Of a DNA stretch of 64,000 nucleotides, positions 53,510 to 64,000 are shown in pieces (position 1 is the first letter of the stretch; every line of letters starts with the position of its first letter). Location: contig NC_059507.1 of NCBI RefSeq assembly GCF_914767665.1, positions 36,203,270 to 36,267,269 of the forward strand, in the 5' to 3' direction. The stretch is from Harmonia axyridis (taxonomy: Eukaryota > Arthropoda > Insecta > Coleoptera > Coccinellidae). The notes under the pieces are model-generated. The model ran no database searches and was not told the origin of the DNA. It was given only the letters and a program-made list of their open reading frames with translations. Made by a program: the position numbers and the translations under genes.

Positions 53510-54245
53510 ATTCGAAATTTTTAGCGATTTTTCAAATGGCTGTATTTTCGATAACAATGGTCGTATCTCAATTTGAAAAAAAACTTTTTGAAGCTTGAAG
53601 TTTATAGTTAGGAGATCTCATGATGAAAAAATTTTTCAAGCAACTTGTACCGCTCAATCCTAATGAATACAGTGTCTAAAATTTCTGCGAAATTTTTTCA
53701 GTTTTTATTTTTGGCCTACAGACTTGGAATTTTTTTTTCCAACTCAACCACTATATGGATGAGGTAACTTGCTCATTCAGCTTCAATATCCTTTTTTTCA
53801 AAATTTCGATACGAACACTTCTCTCTTCAATATCGAACTTTGAATTGAAAAGGACCTCTTTGTCTTTAACCATCATCATCTCACCAATCAATGATTGCAC
53901 AGAAAATTTAGGGGATGTTTTGAAATCTTGAATGAATTCTCTACCAGAAGTAGCTATGGTATTTTCGGAAAAAAAATTTTCTTCGTTCTCTACATTAATT
54001 TGAGAACTTGATGAAAAAACGGCTTTTGGAGGCTTTTTCGATAATCAAGCGCTGAATTGAAAATATTGAAAAAACCATCAATGTTGAGTATGCGTTTTAC
54101 AGTTCAATATTACCACAAAAATCCCAGAGAATTTGAATTCAATCCATGGAGCGGTTTTTTTCTTTCATTCGATCCAATTTTCAAAAAATTGAAGGATCAC
54201 GCATTCTAACCATGTTAGGGAATCAAAAATATGTAGGATTTCACG
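53510..54245. other. Intergenic, no feature
   Basis: AT-rich, nothing recognised. Confidence 0.3.
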
Positions 54246-54254
54246 TATACCTAC

Positions 54255-54440
54255 TTATGCGTTTCGTCCCTGGCACACACACCGGACTCATCAGTGTGAC
54301 TTTGGTATAATTGTGTGTGCCGTGTCACAGACGCTTGGGGAATTTATTATTATCGGGAGCCGCCGGGACTCGAACCCGGGACCTTGTTGGATCTCGGTGA
54401 CTGAGAACACAGTCTTAGCCTCTAGGCCACTGAGTGCTGT
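54255..54440 (-). mobile_element. tRNA-derived SINE-like unit carrying a hammerhead ribozyme
   Basis: On the minus strand a tRNA-related head (54440 to about 54352) has an A box TGGCCTAGAGGC (54418-54429) and a B box GGTTCGAGTCC (54366-54376) inside a perfect T-arm stem CCGGG/CCCGG. The 5' side does not pair with the 3' side, so it is not a tRNA gene. The body that follows contains the ribozyme at 54259-54334. Pol III transcription from the head would include the ribozyme. The 3' end and target duplication were not found. Confidence 0.7.
54259..54334 (-). ncRNA. Hammerhead ribozyme, type III order
   Basis: The minus strand reads GCGTC (stem III 5' strand plus C17), then TGTGAC and GTCACA as a perfect six-base stem I, then CTGATGA, stem II GTCC/GGAC, then GAA and ACGC, which pairs with GCGT. 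All invariant core bases are present. Cleavage is expected after C17 (plus-strand 54330). Loop I contains GGCACACAC and loop II GTGTGTGCC, nine complementary bases that could form the loop-loop contact that speeds natural hammerheads. Stem III is only four bases. Confidence 0.85.
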
Positions 54441-54516
54441 GTTTATTATTGTTGCTATGTGAGCTTTATGAGAAGCCGCCACAAATACATAGACTACTCG
54501 ACACGAGTTTTTCCTC

Positions 54517-55102
54517 ATTTAAAGTTCTTCTTCGATTACTCTTAAAGTATTCAGTTTAGGTATAAGGAATGTTCAAGTAATCTTTGTTCTTTTTAAACGT
54601 AGAATTGACTTAAAAAAATTATATCCTAATTTGGAAATAATGAGTTTTGATGAATTCAAGTTGTCCAACTTCTGATCTTATGATAAACACCATTTTTTTA
54701 CATTTTTCGTCCAGACCACGAACAGGTTCATAATACTACTTATTTGCAGAATCGAAAATAACAAAGGTTTTTCCGGAAAAAGCTTTTTCTGCCGAAATAT
54801 ACAGAACAATGTGACTCCTCATCGCCACCATTTTTTTTATAAGAATCCCATTAACTCATGAACCGTTGAGTTTTCATCCAATGATATATAGCTGAAATTG
54901 TCATAAAAAATTGTATCTAATGATGCAATAATGGGTGTGCCGTTTGAAATAAGGAAGTAGTAGTCTATTTCCGGTACAATAGGAAGTTGTAGAAATCTGA
55001 AAATATCCTAGGGAGAAAGATCATTGTCTCAAACCCCAACATGCAAACTATGATTAGTTTTCCATAAACATCTGATATGGGATAGCGGTGAATCACTCTG
55101 TA
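54517..55102 (-). repeat. Dispersed repeat family A, copy
   Basis: Diverged copy with landmarks cctcatttaaagttcttctt, ttgcagaatcgaaaa and the terminal tagcggtgaatcactctg. No coding sequence. Confidence 0.65.
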
Positions 55103-56828
55103 TAACAGCGGCGAGTAAGCGCGGCACCCATTTCGACCAAAGCTGTCTCAAGCATAAATGATAATACAAAATAGTGAATACACTGCCACGTGATATTATC
55201 AACTATACTGCTATCTTACGCAACTTAAAATCACGCTCAAAACCGTTTCGAGAATTTTTTGATGTATTTTCAAACAACTGCAAAATCAAGCCATTGCTTT
55301 GCCTGCACAGTATTTTTTTCATGAGAAACAGTGTCTTGTCATTACAAGAAACTCTTTTTCATCCATTTATAGAACAACAACAAATGCAGCGGCACTTAGC
55401 TTTAATATTTCAATATTTGACGGATGAGCTCAGTGGTAGTCAGCTGAGATTTGAGCTTGAAACCTAAGTTCTTTTCTTCGATGTTCCGAGATTTTTTTGT
55501 TACCGTTTTTCATTATTCATGAGATTGAACTAGATGAAAAGAACTGATAAACAATAGCATAAAGTTTGCAAGTCAAAAAAAAGTTGTCTTGTACACTGAA
55601 CTGAAAAGAACAGTTTGCCAATTTCAAATACCTACTCCATAGATATTTGAATGCGATATCCTGAAATTCTGAGCAGTTCATCAATGAATAATGGAATCCG
55701 AAATAGAATTCTATTAGCTTCTAATTGGACTTAGGATAACGAAGGTAAGCTTAGGGTAATGACCACACCACATCATTAGGAATATGGGCAATTACAGACA
55801 GTGGGACAAACGGGTATGTTATGTTAATTATAACGCTGATTGCTCTTAATTTAGAGCATGATTAGTAGCAGGCAGATGATTGGTTAGGACGGAACCCAAT
55901 CCTATATGAGCATATATGAAATTAGTGAATCGATGAGTATTACTAACTAGCCGTCTGGTTCATTGGCATAGCCCGAATTTTTTTGAACGCCTAGCTCAAT
56001 GGATAGAAATACTAATAATCTATATCTATACAGGGAAATCTACAAAATATATGACAAACTTTGACAGATGATAGCTGCACTCAAATTAGTCTTAAAAAAT
56101 GGTCCATTTCGTTTTCGTTTAGAAATTACTGAAAAAAAATTCTTTTTATAGCAAGAAATTTGTTTGAACTTTGAACATTGTATCAACCTTCCTTAACAAA
56201 AAACAATAAAAATTGTTCGAAATGTCCACTTTTGGCTTGAATTAAGGATTTCGTTAATCATCGAATGAGATTTTTGGTTTTCATATTTGGTTATTTGCAT
56301 CTTGAACTCTATCAAGTTGATGTTGAAGAGATGTGATTTCAACATGATAGATAAGCTGCTTCATAAAGCCGTAAATAAAAAACCAACAGATTGATATCGG
56401 TAAATGAGGTGGCCATGGCATTAGTCTCCCTTGATCTATTTGGGAAATTTTCCATTCAACCAAGCAGCAACCTACTTCCCTACTTGACTACCTCTGGATC
56501 TGTATCATCGTGCTGATACGACAGATAATGTTGACGTTTAGATCATCAATGAAGTTAAAAAGGTTGTGCTCCAAAAATTTTTTTTACAAATCTAACTTTT
56601 GTAAAATATTAAAAAATCTACTGGCATCAAATCATCATTGAAAATTTCACCCCAAACGTTGATACTAAAGCATTGCTGAAATCGTCTTGGTGTAATGACT
56701 TATGAATTTCACAGTGCCCATACGTGTTCATTAGGATTGTTGTTATTAGTGAGATCATTATCAAATCACATGACAAGCGAAATAAATCTATTATTTTGTG
56801 CAAATTGTTGAACATGTTGAAGTTATTA
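55103..56828. other. Intergenic, no gene recognised
   Basis: An open frame at 55174-55467 (NTLPRDIINYTAILRNLKSR) faintly resembles the tail of non-LTR polyproteins, but this is not strong enough to call. The rest is AT-rich. Confidence 0.3.
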
Positions 56829-57725
56829 GGTGTACAACTTTGCTTGCGCCGTTTTGCAATAGTTGGCTGCAGTGGTGAGTGATAATCGAAATAAATAGAT
56901 CCCAGATGTCATATAATAAGTTTAGGTATTTGTAAACATAACGCCATCGAAATATTAGTCGATTTGTATCTGCATCATAAAGTTATTCTCGTTTAAACAT
57001 ATCAGTTTACAAGCCAAATTCTCGTCATTTGCTTTAATATGCTGAAATCTGCGGCTGAGGCTCATTGAATGCTCTCAAATACCTATGGTGTGACCGCTAT
57101 TAGTGAAATAATGTGTCGAGAATGGTTTCAACGCCTTCAAGAACAGTGATTTTGACGTCGAAGACCAGCATTGGATGCATTACTTGATCAAGACTTATGT
57201 CAAACGCAAGAATTGGCAGGATCATTGGGAGTGACACAACAAGCCAATTCAAAACGCCTTTAAGTCATGGCAATGATTCAGAAACAAGGAAAGTGGGTGC
57301 CGTACGAGTTGAAGCAGAGATATGTTGAACGGCGTTTGTTTGCTTGTGAACAGCTGCTTGCAAGGCAAAGACGGAAGGGATTTCTGCATCTTATTGTGAC
57401 TGGAGACGAAAAAGAGTTCATTACGATAATCCCAAGCACAGAAAATAATGAGGATATGCCCGCCATGCTTCCACGTCGACGGCAAACCGAATATTCACGG
57501 TTCCAAGGTCATGCTCAGGATTTGGTGGGACCATCTCGGCGTAGTGTATTATGAGTTCCTAAAACTGACTGAAACAATCAAAGGCGATCGTTATCAAGAC
57601 CTTTAAGAAGGAAGAAAGTAGTAGCCAGCGATGGACAATAATTTGAATCATAAATGTATAACCAGTTTCTTACAATAAAGCCTCGAATTTCGGAAAAAAC
57701 GGCGGAAGCAAAGTTGTAGTACGCC
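56829..57725 (+). mobile_element. Mariner (copy 3), decayed
   Basis: Starts after TA with ggtgtacaactttgcttgcg and ends near cggcggaagcaaagttgtag. Plus-strand frame 57267-57554 reads MIQKQGKWVPYELKQRYVER, RLFACEQLLARQRRKGFLHL and IVTGDEK. Frames are broken and the catalytic region is mostly lost. Opposite orientation to copies 1 and 2. Confidence 0.85.
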
Positions 57726-58430
57726 TTTGTTCCATTGACAAAATTCTAATTGTCATATCAACTAGTATTTTTGATAGCCGGCCTACTTTTAATTCGAACA
57801 TAAAATAAATTATTTCATATTCTCATTGATTCTTCGTGAAACCTTTGTTCATAAAAAAAATAATCAGAATGAGCACAATTATCATCAGTCAAAACTAGTC
57901 ACTGAGGTTGAATAACACGCTATACTCTAATAACATATACCTATCTATGAAATAAAAAAGAATATATTGTAAATTATAAAGTTAAATAAAGATGACATGG
58001 GATACAAATTGACTTTCTTTCACAAGAGCCGTCGAGTAACATCATTTGGAAATTCCCTTGAATTTCCAAGGATCCGAGAAAATTTCACGTTTCTAGAAGG
58101 TACATTAAGACGAGCTTCATCTCAGAAAGCTAACATAGCTTTGAATACTAATGAGCTCTGATACATTTGCATGATAGTTAACGTACACATTTTTTCGCTG
58201 TAAAATGTATGTACGATCCTGATTCATATGTAAATTACCGAATTTGCATATATCATATAAAACGATATAGCAGAAAATCTCGACGGAATTTCGAATAATA
58301 AAATGGGAATCTACGTACAGGGCTGTTCCAGTCCGTTTTAGCAAATTTCGCCCAAACCTGCATAACACTTAAAAAAAATAAATTAGAATGAGGAATATAA
58401 AGAGAATATCTAAATATTCCAGAAACTTAT
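57726..58430. other. Intergenic, no feature
   Basis: AT-rich, nothing recognised. Confidence 0.3.
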
Positions 58431-58434
58431 TTCG

Positions 58435-58790
58435 AGTTCATCTTCAGAAAGAAGTATTTTGCAAGAGGTCTAGAACGCCTGAACCTATCGCTTTGCGACC
58501 TGTTGGTTTTTTCATACATTTTGATGGGATTTCTGTTTTTGTCAGAACCTAAAGACACAATTTGGTTTTTCGCAGTGCATCAGTTGAAGAATATCTTCTT
58601 TCGGCCATAACTCCAGAACGCCTGAACCTATCGCTTTGCGACCTTCAGGTTTTTTCATATGTTTCCCAGGAGCCTGAATAGTGGAAGAAACAAGACTAAG
58701 TCTTAAGAAAAGAGAAGAAGAAGAAGAAGAGGTTTTTTCATGCAAATTTGATGGAACTTCTGTTTCTGTTGAGAAAATCCTAATATTACA
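58435..58790. repeat. Tandem duplication of about 146 bp with a GAA microsatellite
   Basis: gaacgcctgaacctatcgct followed by ttgcgacc and ggttttttcata occurs at 58473 and 58617. A partial third unit, ggttttttcatgcaaatttg, starts at 58732. An agaagaagaagaagaag run lies at 58714-58732. No coding sequence. Confidence 0.6.
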
Positions 58791-59276
58791 TTTGAAATTT
58801 GGGAGTAAAATGAACAAAACAATGAACTTCTTATTTAGTGCCCCCTATCGAAAGCAGCAAAAACAAATTTATCATGAGTAAATTTTGTCCTCAATCAACA
58901 AGATATTATTTCTTAGACGGGATCTAATTTGCTTAAAAATGTTGAGACAAACTGAAGTTACAGGCATTTCAATCAGTCAGATTTCTCCCTATCCCCTCCC
59001 CTTATTTGATGTCGTAATATCGAAAGTGACAATTCAAAAAGATAGAGAATTTTCCAAGGATTACAGTGATGTTATTTTTTCTTCAACTTTATATGAAACA
59101 TTTTCGAGTGAAATTCTTTTTTCTACTCGACAATAGCTATTATGCCCCCTAACGGTATAGGTATGAACTTGTAAACAATTTCCAGTGTGTTTTCTTGTAC
59201 ACTTTAGTCGTAAAAATTCTTACCACAAGTCTCTACGATGAGTAGATTCTGAGATATAGCCGCTTACCTCGCTTAT

Positions 59277-59480
59277 TTGCACACCCTGTACACGAGGAAG
59301 AGAAATGGACCTAGAATGGACCCCTGCGCAACCCCAATATCATTAGTTATTGTATCCGAGCACACTTGACGCCTAACCTTATTCTTTTTGCGTCCAATAG
59401 TTTATTATTATATATTGTGGTCTATTTTCAAGAAAACATCTGATCCAATGTAGAGCATTGCCCGTACTCCACAACCCTCG
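59277..59480 (-). mobile_element. Reverse-transcriptase remnant
   Basis: The minus strand reads GVAQGSILGPFLFLVY, the conserved PQGSxLGPLLF-type box of non-LTR reverse transcriptases, ending at about 59277. The minus-strand upstream sequence shows no longer open frame. A short dead fragment. Confidence 0.65.
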
Positions 59481-59689
59481 AGCTTCCTGAAAAGCCTCTC
59501 ATGGCTCAATATCTCCAAAATCAAAGAATATATTTTGTTCATTACCAACCCATTGCCACCCCTCACACCCCTTTTCAACACCCTCAACCCCCATGAAACC
59601 TCCTGACCTGCAAATGGAAATCACCGTAAAACCCCCATTGTAGAATGAATAAAGAACGACCCCTGAACTGAACGGACATCGCCCCCTTG

Positions 59690-59980
59690 AAACAATCGAG
59701 ACGCGATGTCCATCAACCCCCCGTACGCCTGTAATATTCAGTCGGGCTGGGAATTGCGGCAATTGCATAAATTAAATTTCGTTCGAACGTCTACAGTTAG
59801 GCGAGGGGCAGGCTTTCTGCAAATATGCAGCGAACCCATACACCGCTCCACTTACGCAAATATTTGCCAAGGACTCGGGGTCTGCGTCCTTCCAAACCGT
59901 CCCCGAGCCCTTCCAAGTTTCAATCCGCCACCCCCCGCCGCCTTGTGGGGCAAGATCTCGAAGCCGCCAGACGTTACTCA
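59690..59980. other. GC- and CpG-rich island of unknown role
   Basis: About 290 bases rich in C and CpG in AT-rich DNA. Open frames run through on both strands (59706-60002 plus, 59772-59981 minus), but neither product resembles a family I know. It could be an exon or promoter of an unseen gene, a conserved element or transposon debris. Confidence 0.3.
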
Positions 59981-60411
59981 TTTTCTGATTAATATAATGT
60001 AAATATTCTAGTGAGTGGTATTAGTTTTTACTATTAGTAAGCTGATGGATTTGCTTTGCTTGTAGTTGTAGGCACTTGAATAGAATTGAATCATCTGACT
60101 GTTTGGAATCGAAAGAATTCAGCTAACACTGGAAAATGCACCACAATCCTTTATTTGCACTTACCCTCGGTACTTAATCTTCTCTGCTAGAGGATCCCTT
60201 CTCATCTGGATCAACAATCTTGTTGAATGAAAATTAGCTTGAATAATTGAACAAAATAGCCAATGTAAAAAGAGAGAAGCGTCCATCATCATCCCCATCA
60301 AGTATCAAAAGCACCTCTCCTCACAGGCGCACAGTGCTCTGCCAGAACTATGGTGCATATGCGCCAAAAATATAATGCAGAAAAACGAACTGTTGCATTA
60401 ACAGTATTATA

Positions 60412-61352
60412 ATGGGTGTTTTCTTTTCGAGGTATATAACTTTAAGTTGGCATAACTGTTCAAGATAGCGACCGATTTAACAGCTGTCAAGTGATTTATT
60501 CTCAGTTTGGTTTGGCAATTCATCATGAATAGACTCACGCCTGAACAACGTTTGCAAATAGTGCAATTTTATTTCGAAAATAAAGGTTCTGTGCGGAATA
60601 CGTATGGCGCACTACGTCCATTCTATTTTGTTTAGCGATGAAGCGCACTTCTGGTTGAATGGCTACGTCAACAAACAAAACTGCCGCATTTGGAGTGAAG
60701 CTAATCCTCAAGTGTATGTCGAAACACCGTTACATCCAGAAAAACTGACTGTTTGGTGCGCTTCATGGGCTGGTGGAATCATTGGTCCGTACTTCTTCAA
60801 AAACGATGATTGCCAGAACGTTACAGTCAATGGTGATCAGTATAGAGCCATGATTACTAACTTTTTCATTCCTGAATTGGACAACCACGATGTCCAGGAG
60901 CTGTGGTTCCAACAAGACGGCGCAACATGTCACACAGCTCGTGCCACAATCGATTTATTGAAAGACAAGTTTGGTGACCGCCTAATTTCACGTTTTGGAC
61001 CTGTGAATTGGCCTCCAAGATCTTGTGATTTAACACCGCTAGACTACTTTCTGTGGGGCTATGTGAAGTCATTGGTCTATGCGGATAAGCCACAAACCCT
61101 CGACCATTTGGAAGACAACATTCGACGTGTTATTGGCGATATACGGCCACAAATGTTGGAAAAAGTAATCGAAAATTGGACGTCCAGATTGGACTACATC
61201 CGAGCCAGCCGTGGCGGTCATATGCCAGAAATCATATTTAAAATGTAATGCCACAAGATTATCTTGCGGATAAATAAAATTCATGTCAATCGAATAATCC
61301 ATCGTTGTTTTATTGCAATTTAAAGTTCTGTAGCTTAAAAAAAAACACCATC
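60412..61352 (+). mobile_element. Rosa-type (DD41D) mariner, internally deleted copy 2
   Basis: 941 bp between TA sites with ends ATGGGTGTTTTC and its complement. 60525-60636 encodes the N-terminus MNRLTPEQRLQIVQFYFENK, then VRNTYGALRPFY, and the frame shifts at a join. 60604-61248 encodes the catalytic domain with FSDEAHF, WFQQDGATCHTA and PPRSCDLTPLDYFLWG. There are 41 residues between the second and third aspartates. About 100 or more residues around the join are missing compared with full-length relatives, so it is not autonomous. Confidence 0.9.
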
Positions 61353-62046
61353 TATAACATTTACTAATACTGTGAAAAGTAGACTAGAAAAGTAGAAAAT
61401 GTGACTGAGTTGTGATTGACGTCAAGACTAACTTTCATGGAATTTACCGAATTGAATATCTGATTGCCATCAATTTAATAAGAAATAATTCTCTTTTTTT
61501 CGTGAAATTTTGACTTTAAGAGAGAGTTAAGAGTAATGCTCAGCATAAAAAACATTTCCAGTGATTGGATCCACGGATGAATCGTAATTTTGAATCTCAC
61601 CTAACCTCAGTTATATGTTACTTACACTTGGCTCATATTCTGCACTTTGTGTTTCTGATTATAGCCGGATTTATATCCCAACAGGCGCAATTTAACTTCG
61701 AGTTTGTGTTCTGTGTCGGATTTCGGCCATTATCAGTGTTCGGAAGAGGTGAATTCTCTCCGCCATATTGTTTTCGGAATGGCGTAGCTGTTCCATTAAG
61801 GTGAAATGGGAAAAGCTGAGGGTAATATCGGTTGCAATGATACATGAAACGCAACGCCGCAGTCGTTATTTCAACTCGCTGAATTTAGCTTATATTTCCA
61901 CTTCCAATTTTTTGCTTCTCAAATATTGTTTTGAGATAGAGCAATACAAAAAATTATTAACTTCAAACAACAAAGCATGTATAGAAGAAACCTCAGTACC
62001 AGCAGGGGAAATGTAAACGGAGCATCATACATTTCAACTTATGATA
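61353..62046. other. Intergenic, no gene recognised
   Basis: Contains a moderately GC-richer stretch at 61660-61870 without a recognisable product. Confidence 0.3.
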
Positions 62047-62945
62047 TACATTCACCGCGATGGCCTATCAGACATTTATGGAAAAATAATCACAATTTTG
62101 TCCTGAAAATTTGCATGTTGGGGTTTGAGGCAATGACCTTCTTCCCTAAAATATTTTTAGATCTCTACAACTTCCGGTTATACCAGAAACAGACTATTAC
62201 TTCCTTATTTCAAGTGGCTCAACCAATATATTATTGTATCATTAGATAACTTTTTTGACGACAATTTCGGCAATATTCCATACCTTGGGTATAAACTCAA
62301 CAGTTCAGGAGTTAATGGGATTCTTATGAAAAAAATGGTGACGACGAGGACTCATATTTATTTGAATATTTTTGCAGAAAAGTTTTTTTGGAAAAAACCT
62401 TCCTCGTTTTCGTTTCTGCAAATATGTAGTATCATAAATCTGTTTGCAGTCTGGATCAAAAATGTACAGGCTGTTTGAGAATATCATGAACTTGGACAAC
62501 TCTAATTCATCAAGATTCGAGATTCTCAAATTAGAACCTGATTTTTTGATTATTCTAGTCGATTCTACGTACAAAAATAGTGGTGCTCACTTCAGCAAAC
62601 TCTATAGGTACCTAAAATCAATACTTCAAGGGTTATCGAGGAAGAACTTTAAATGGGGAAAAACCGCAATTCATGTGTGGAAGAAGTCTGTGACAAGGAC
62701 TCACATTTTTTTGAATATTTCTGCAGAAAAAGTTTTTTTTTAGAAAAACCTTTATCATTTTCGATTCTGCAAATAGGTAGTACCTATCATAAAACTGTTC
62801 GGGGTTCAGACGAAAAATTTATGGGGTGTTTATCAGAAGAACATGAAGTTGCATAACTCAAATTAATCAAAACTCAAGATTTTCAATTAGAAATTCTATT
62901 TTTCATTATTTCAGTCAATTCTATTTTTTAAAAAAGGGTACTCGG
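62047..62945 (+). repeat. Dispersed repeat family A, tandem copy
   Basis: Begins attcaccgcgatggcctatc and contains the family landmarks twice in its right half (ttctgcaaatatgtagtatc at about 62405 and ttctgcaaataggtag at about 62764), so one and a half units lie in tandem. Confidence 0.7.
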
Positions 62946-64000
62946 ACCTTCAAATTCATCAATTGTTATAGGGGTTGATTGATGGGGGTTGTTATGATTT
63001 GTTATGTAACACCATATCAATGGTGCTTATTATTTTTAATTTTTTATATATAGCGTAAATTTCTGTCGAAATTACACACACAGGTGACCTCAACTAGGTG
63101 CATGAGTAAAGTATATGTGAACTGATGTATTGTAATGAAATGTAACTAAACTTCTTTTGGTATTTTTCAAGTAATTAATAAATCCTTAGTTCTAGAAAAA
63201 AAATGAAATAAACGCAAAAATAGTGGAAGAGGCAATGTGGAACATATCTCGAAAATATTATTCGTATCCGACACATTTCAGAAGTATTTAGTAGAAAGTA
63301 CTCTTTCACTATCACCTGTAATATTTCGTTATCGATAGAACTTTTGAAGCGAAATTTCAGGATCAGATAGTATTCGATAAGATCTTACAAATGATGAGTT
63401 ATCGAAACACTCCTCATTTCTATTCAAAATTAAGGGGTTGTGTTAAGTTCTAGTTGGTCCACACTGTATATGAGCGCCCAAAAGCTACTATCATAAGCTG
63501 AGTGTTTTTTTCATTTTTGAACAGATTTAAGTACATATCCGGCACCTATCTGCCAGTGTCTGTACCAAGCGTTTCTCAAGAGGGCCATCCTCAGGAGTGG
63601 CTCGATCCCCGAACTTCAGTGTGGCCAACCATGAAACTGATAAATTGCTCAGACGCGCCATCATCTTAGACAAACTCATCCTACGTCGAGATGAACGATT
63701 ACACCTGACACCAACAAATTGGAAGCCGGTTGCAATTCCTGGCCCACGTGATCATCGGATAGAAACACGTATCAATTTTATCACTGAATTCTTCATATTT
63801 TATTCCGTCGTTTTATCGACTGATATCCCGGGATCAGGGCGTTTACGATTCCTCATGCGACATGAAATTTTATTATCTTCTGTGAGAAATTGACAAAGAA
63901 CGGGTGAACGTTATGAATCTATATTTCACGGTGTTTCGGTTGGAAATGCTAGAGTGCAGATGCGAAATTGTTTTGTTGAAGCAGAAGGAGAATCTGTTCT
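62946..64000. other. Window end; possible unidentified coding sequence
   Basis: AT-rich to about 63530. From 63530 composition rises and an acceptor-like tttttgaacag precedes frames such as KYISGTYLPVSVPSVSQEGH (stops at 63675) and VARSPNFSVANHETDKLLRR (63597-63893). Neither resembles a family I know. No call is made. Confidence 0.25.

Noticed and set aside
54352..54440. A functional tRNA gene on the minus strand
   Set aside because: A and B boxes and the T arm are present, but the 5' bases cannot pair with the 3' GGCGGCTCCC side to make an acceptor stem and no proper anticodon arm forms. It is treated as a SINE head.

Overview
The window reads as AT-rich, intron-rich, transposon-laden insect nuclear DNA. 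The evidence is two insect-type ecdysteroid-kinase-like (CHK) genes, MADD and MCM6 orthologues with animal exon structure, and insect-type Tc1, mariner, rosa-like (DD41D), non-LTR and hAT elements. A beetle is a reasonable guess, but it is an inference and not shown by any single feature.

Layout. Positions 1-5100 hold two single-exon CHK kinase-like paralogues on the minus strand, separated by a decayed mariner. Positions 5100-12455 are intergenic and contain fold-back repeats and a hammerhead-like motif. Positions 12571-52160 (+) hold a complete MADD/Rab3-GEF gene that I reconstruct as 30 coding exons. The exons sum to 5715 nt, an exact multiple of three (1904 codons plus stop), and every junction keeps phase. 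MADD carries the uDENN-DENN-dDENN Rab-GEF module, a death-domain-like segment, a PH-like region and an unusually long proline-rich tail.

The 9.4-kb intron 10 of MADD contains a complete five-exon MCM6 gene (797 codons plus stop) on the opposite strand, with a palindromic E2F-type site upstream of its ATG. The 5.2-kb intron 4 of MCM6 contains a 4.7-kb element with about 650-bp terminal inverted repeats. That element carries a spliced 400-aa gag-like gene of unknown family, a 44-bp minisatellite and an inserted non-autonomous hAT element with an 8-bp target duplication. Insertions are therefore nested four levels deep.

Other MADD introns hold a Tc1 element with a small catalytic-region deletion, a palindromic derivative of the same Tc1 family, a rosa-type element, a mariner split by a solo LTR, fragments of several non-LTR retrotransposons and several MITE-like hairpins.

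Positions 52161-64000 are the MADD 3' flank and intergenic DNA. They contain a third mariner, a second rosa-type element, more fold-back repeats and a tRNA-derived SINE-like unit. That unit's minus strand contains a full hammerhead ribozyme core: all conserved core bases, three paired stems and two mutually complementary loops. I regard this ribozyme-bearing SINE as the most interesting item here.

The two housekeeping genes are not functionally linked as far as the sequence shows. MADD acts in Rab3/Rab27 activation and vesicle traffic, and MCM6 in the replicative helicase. They share only the locus. All gene models come from reading splice sites and family similarity by eye; no search was run.
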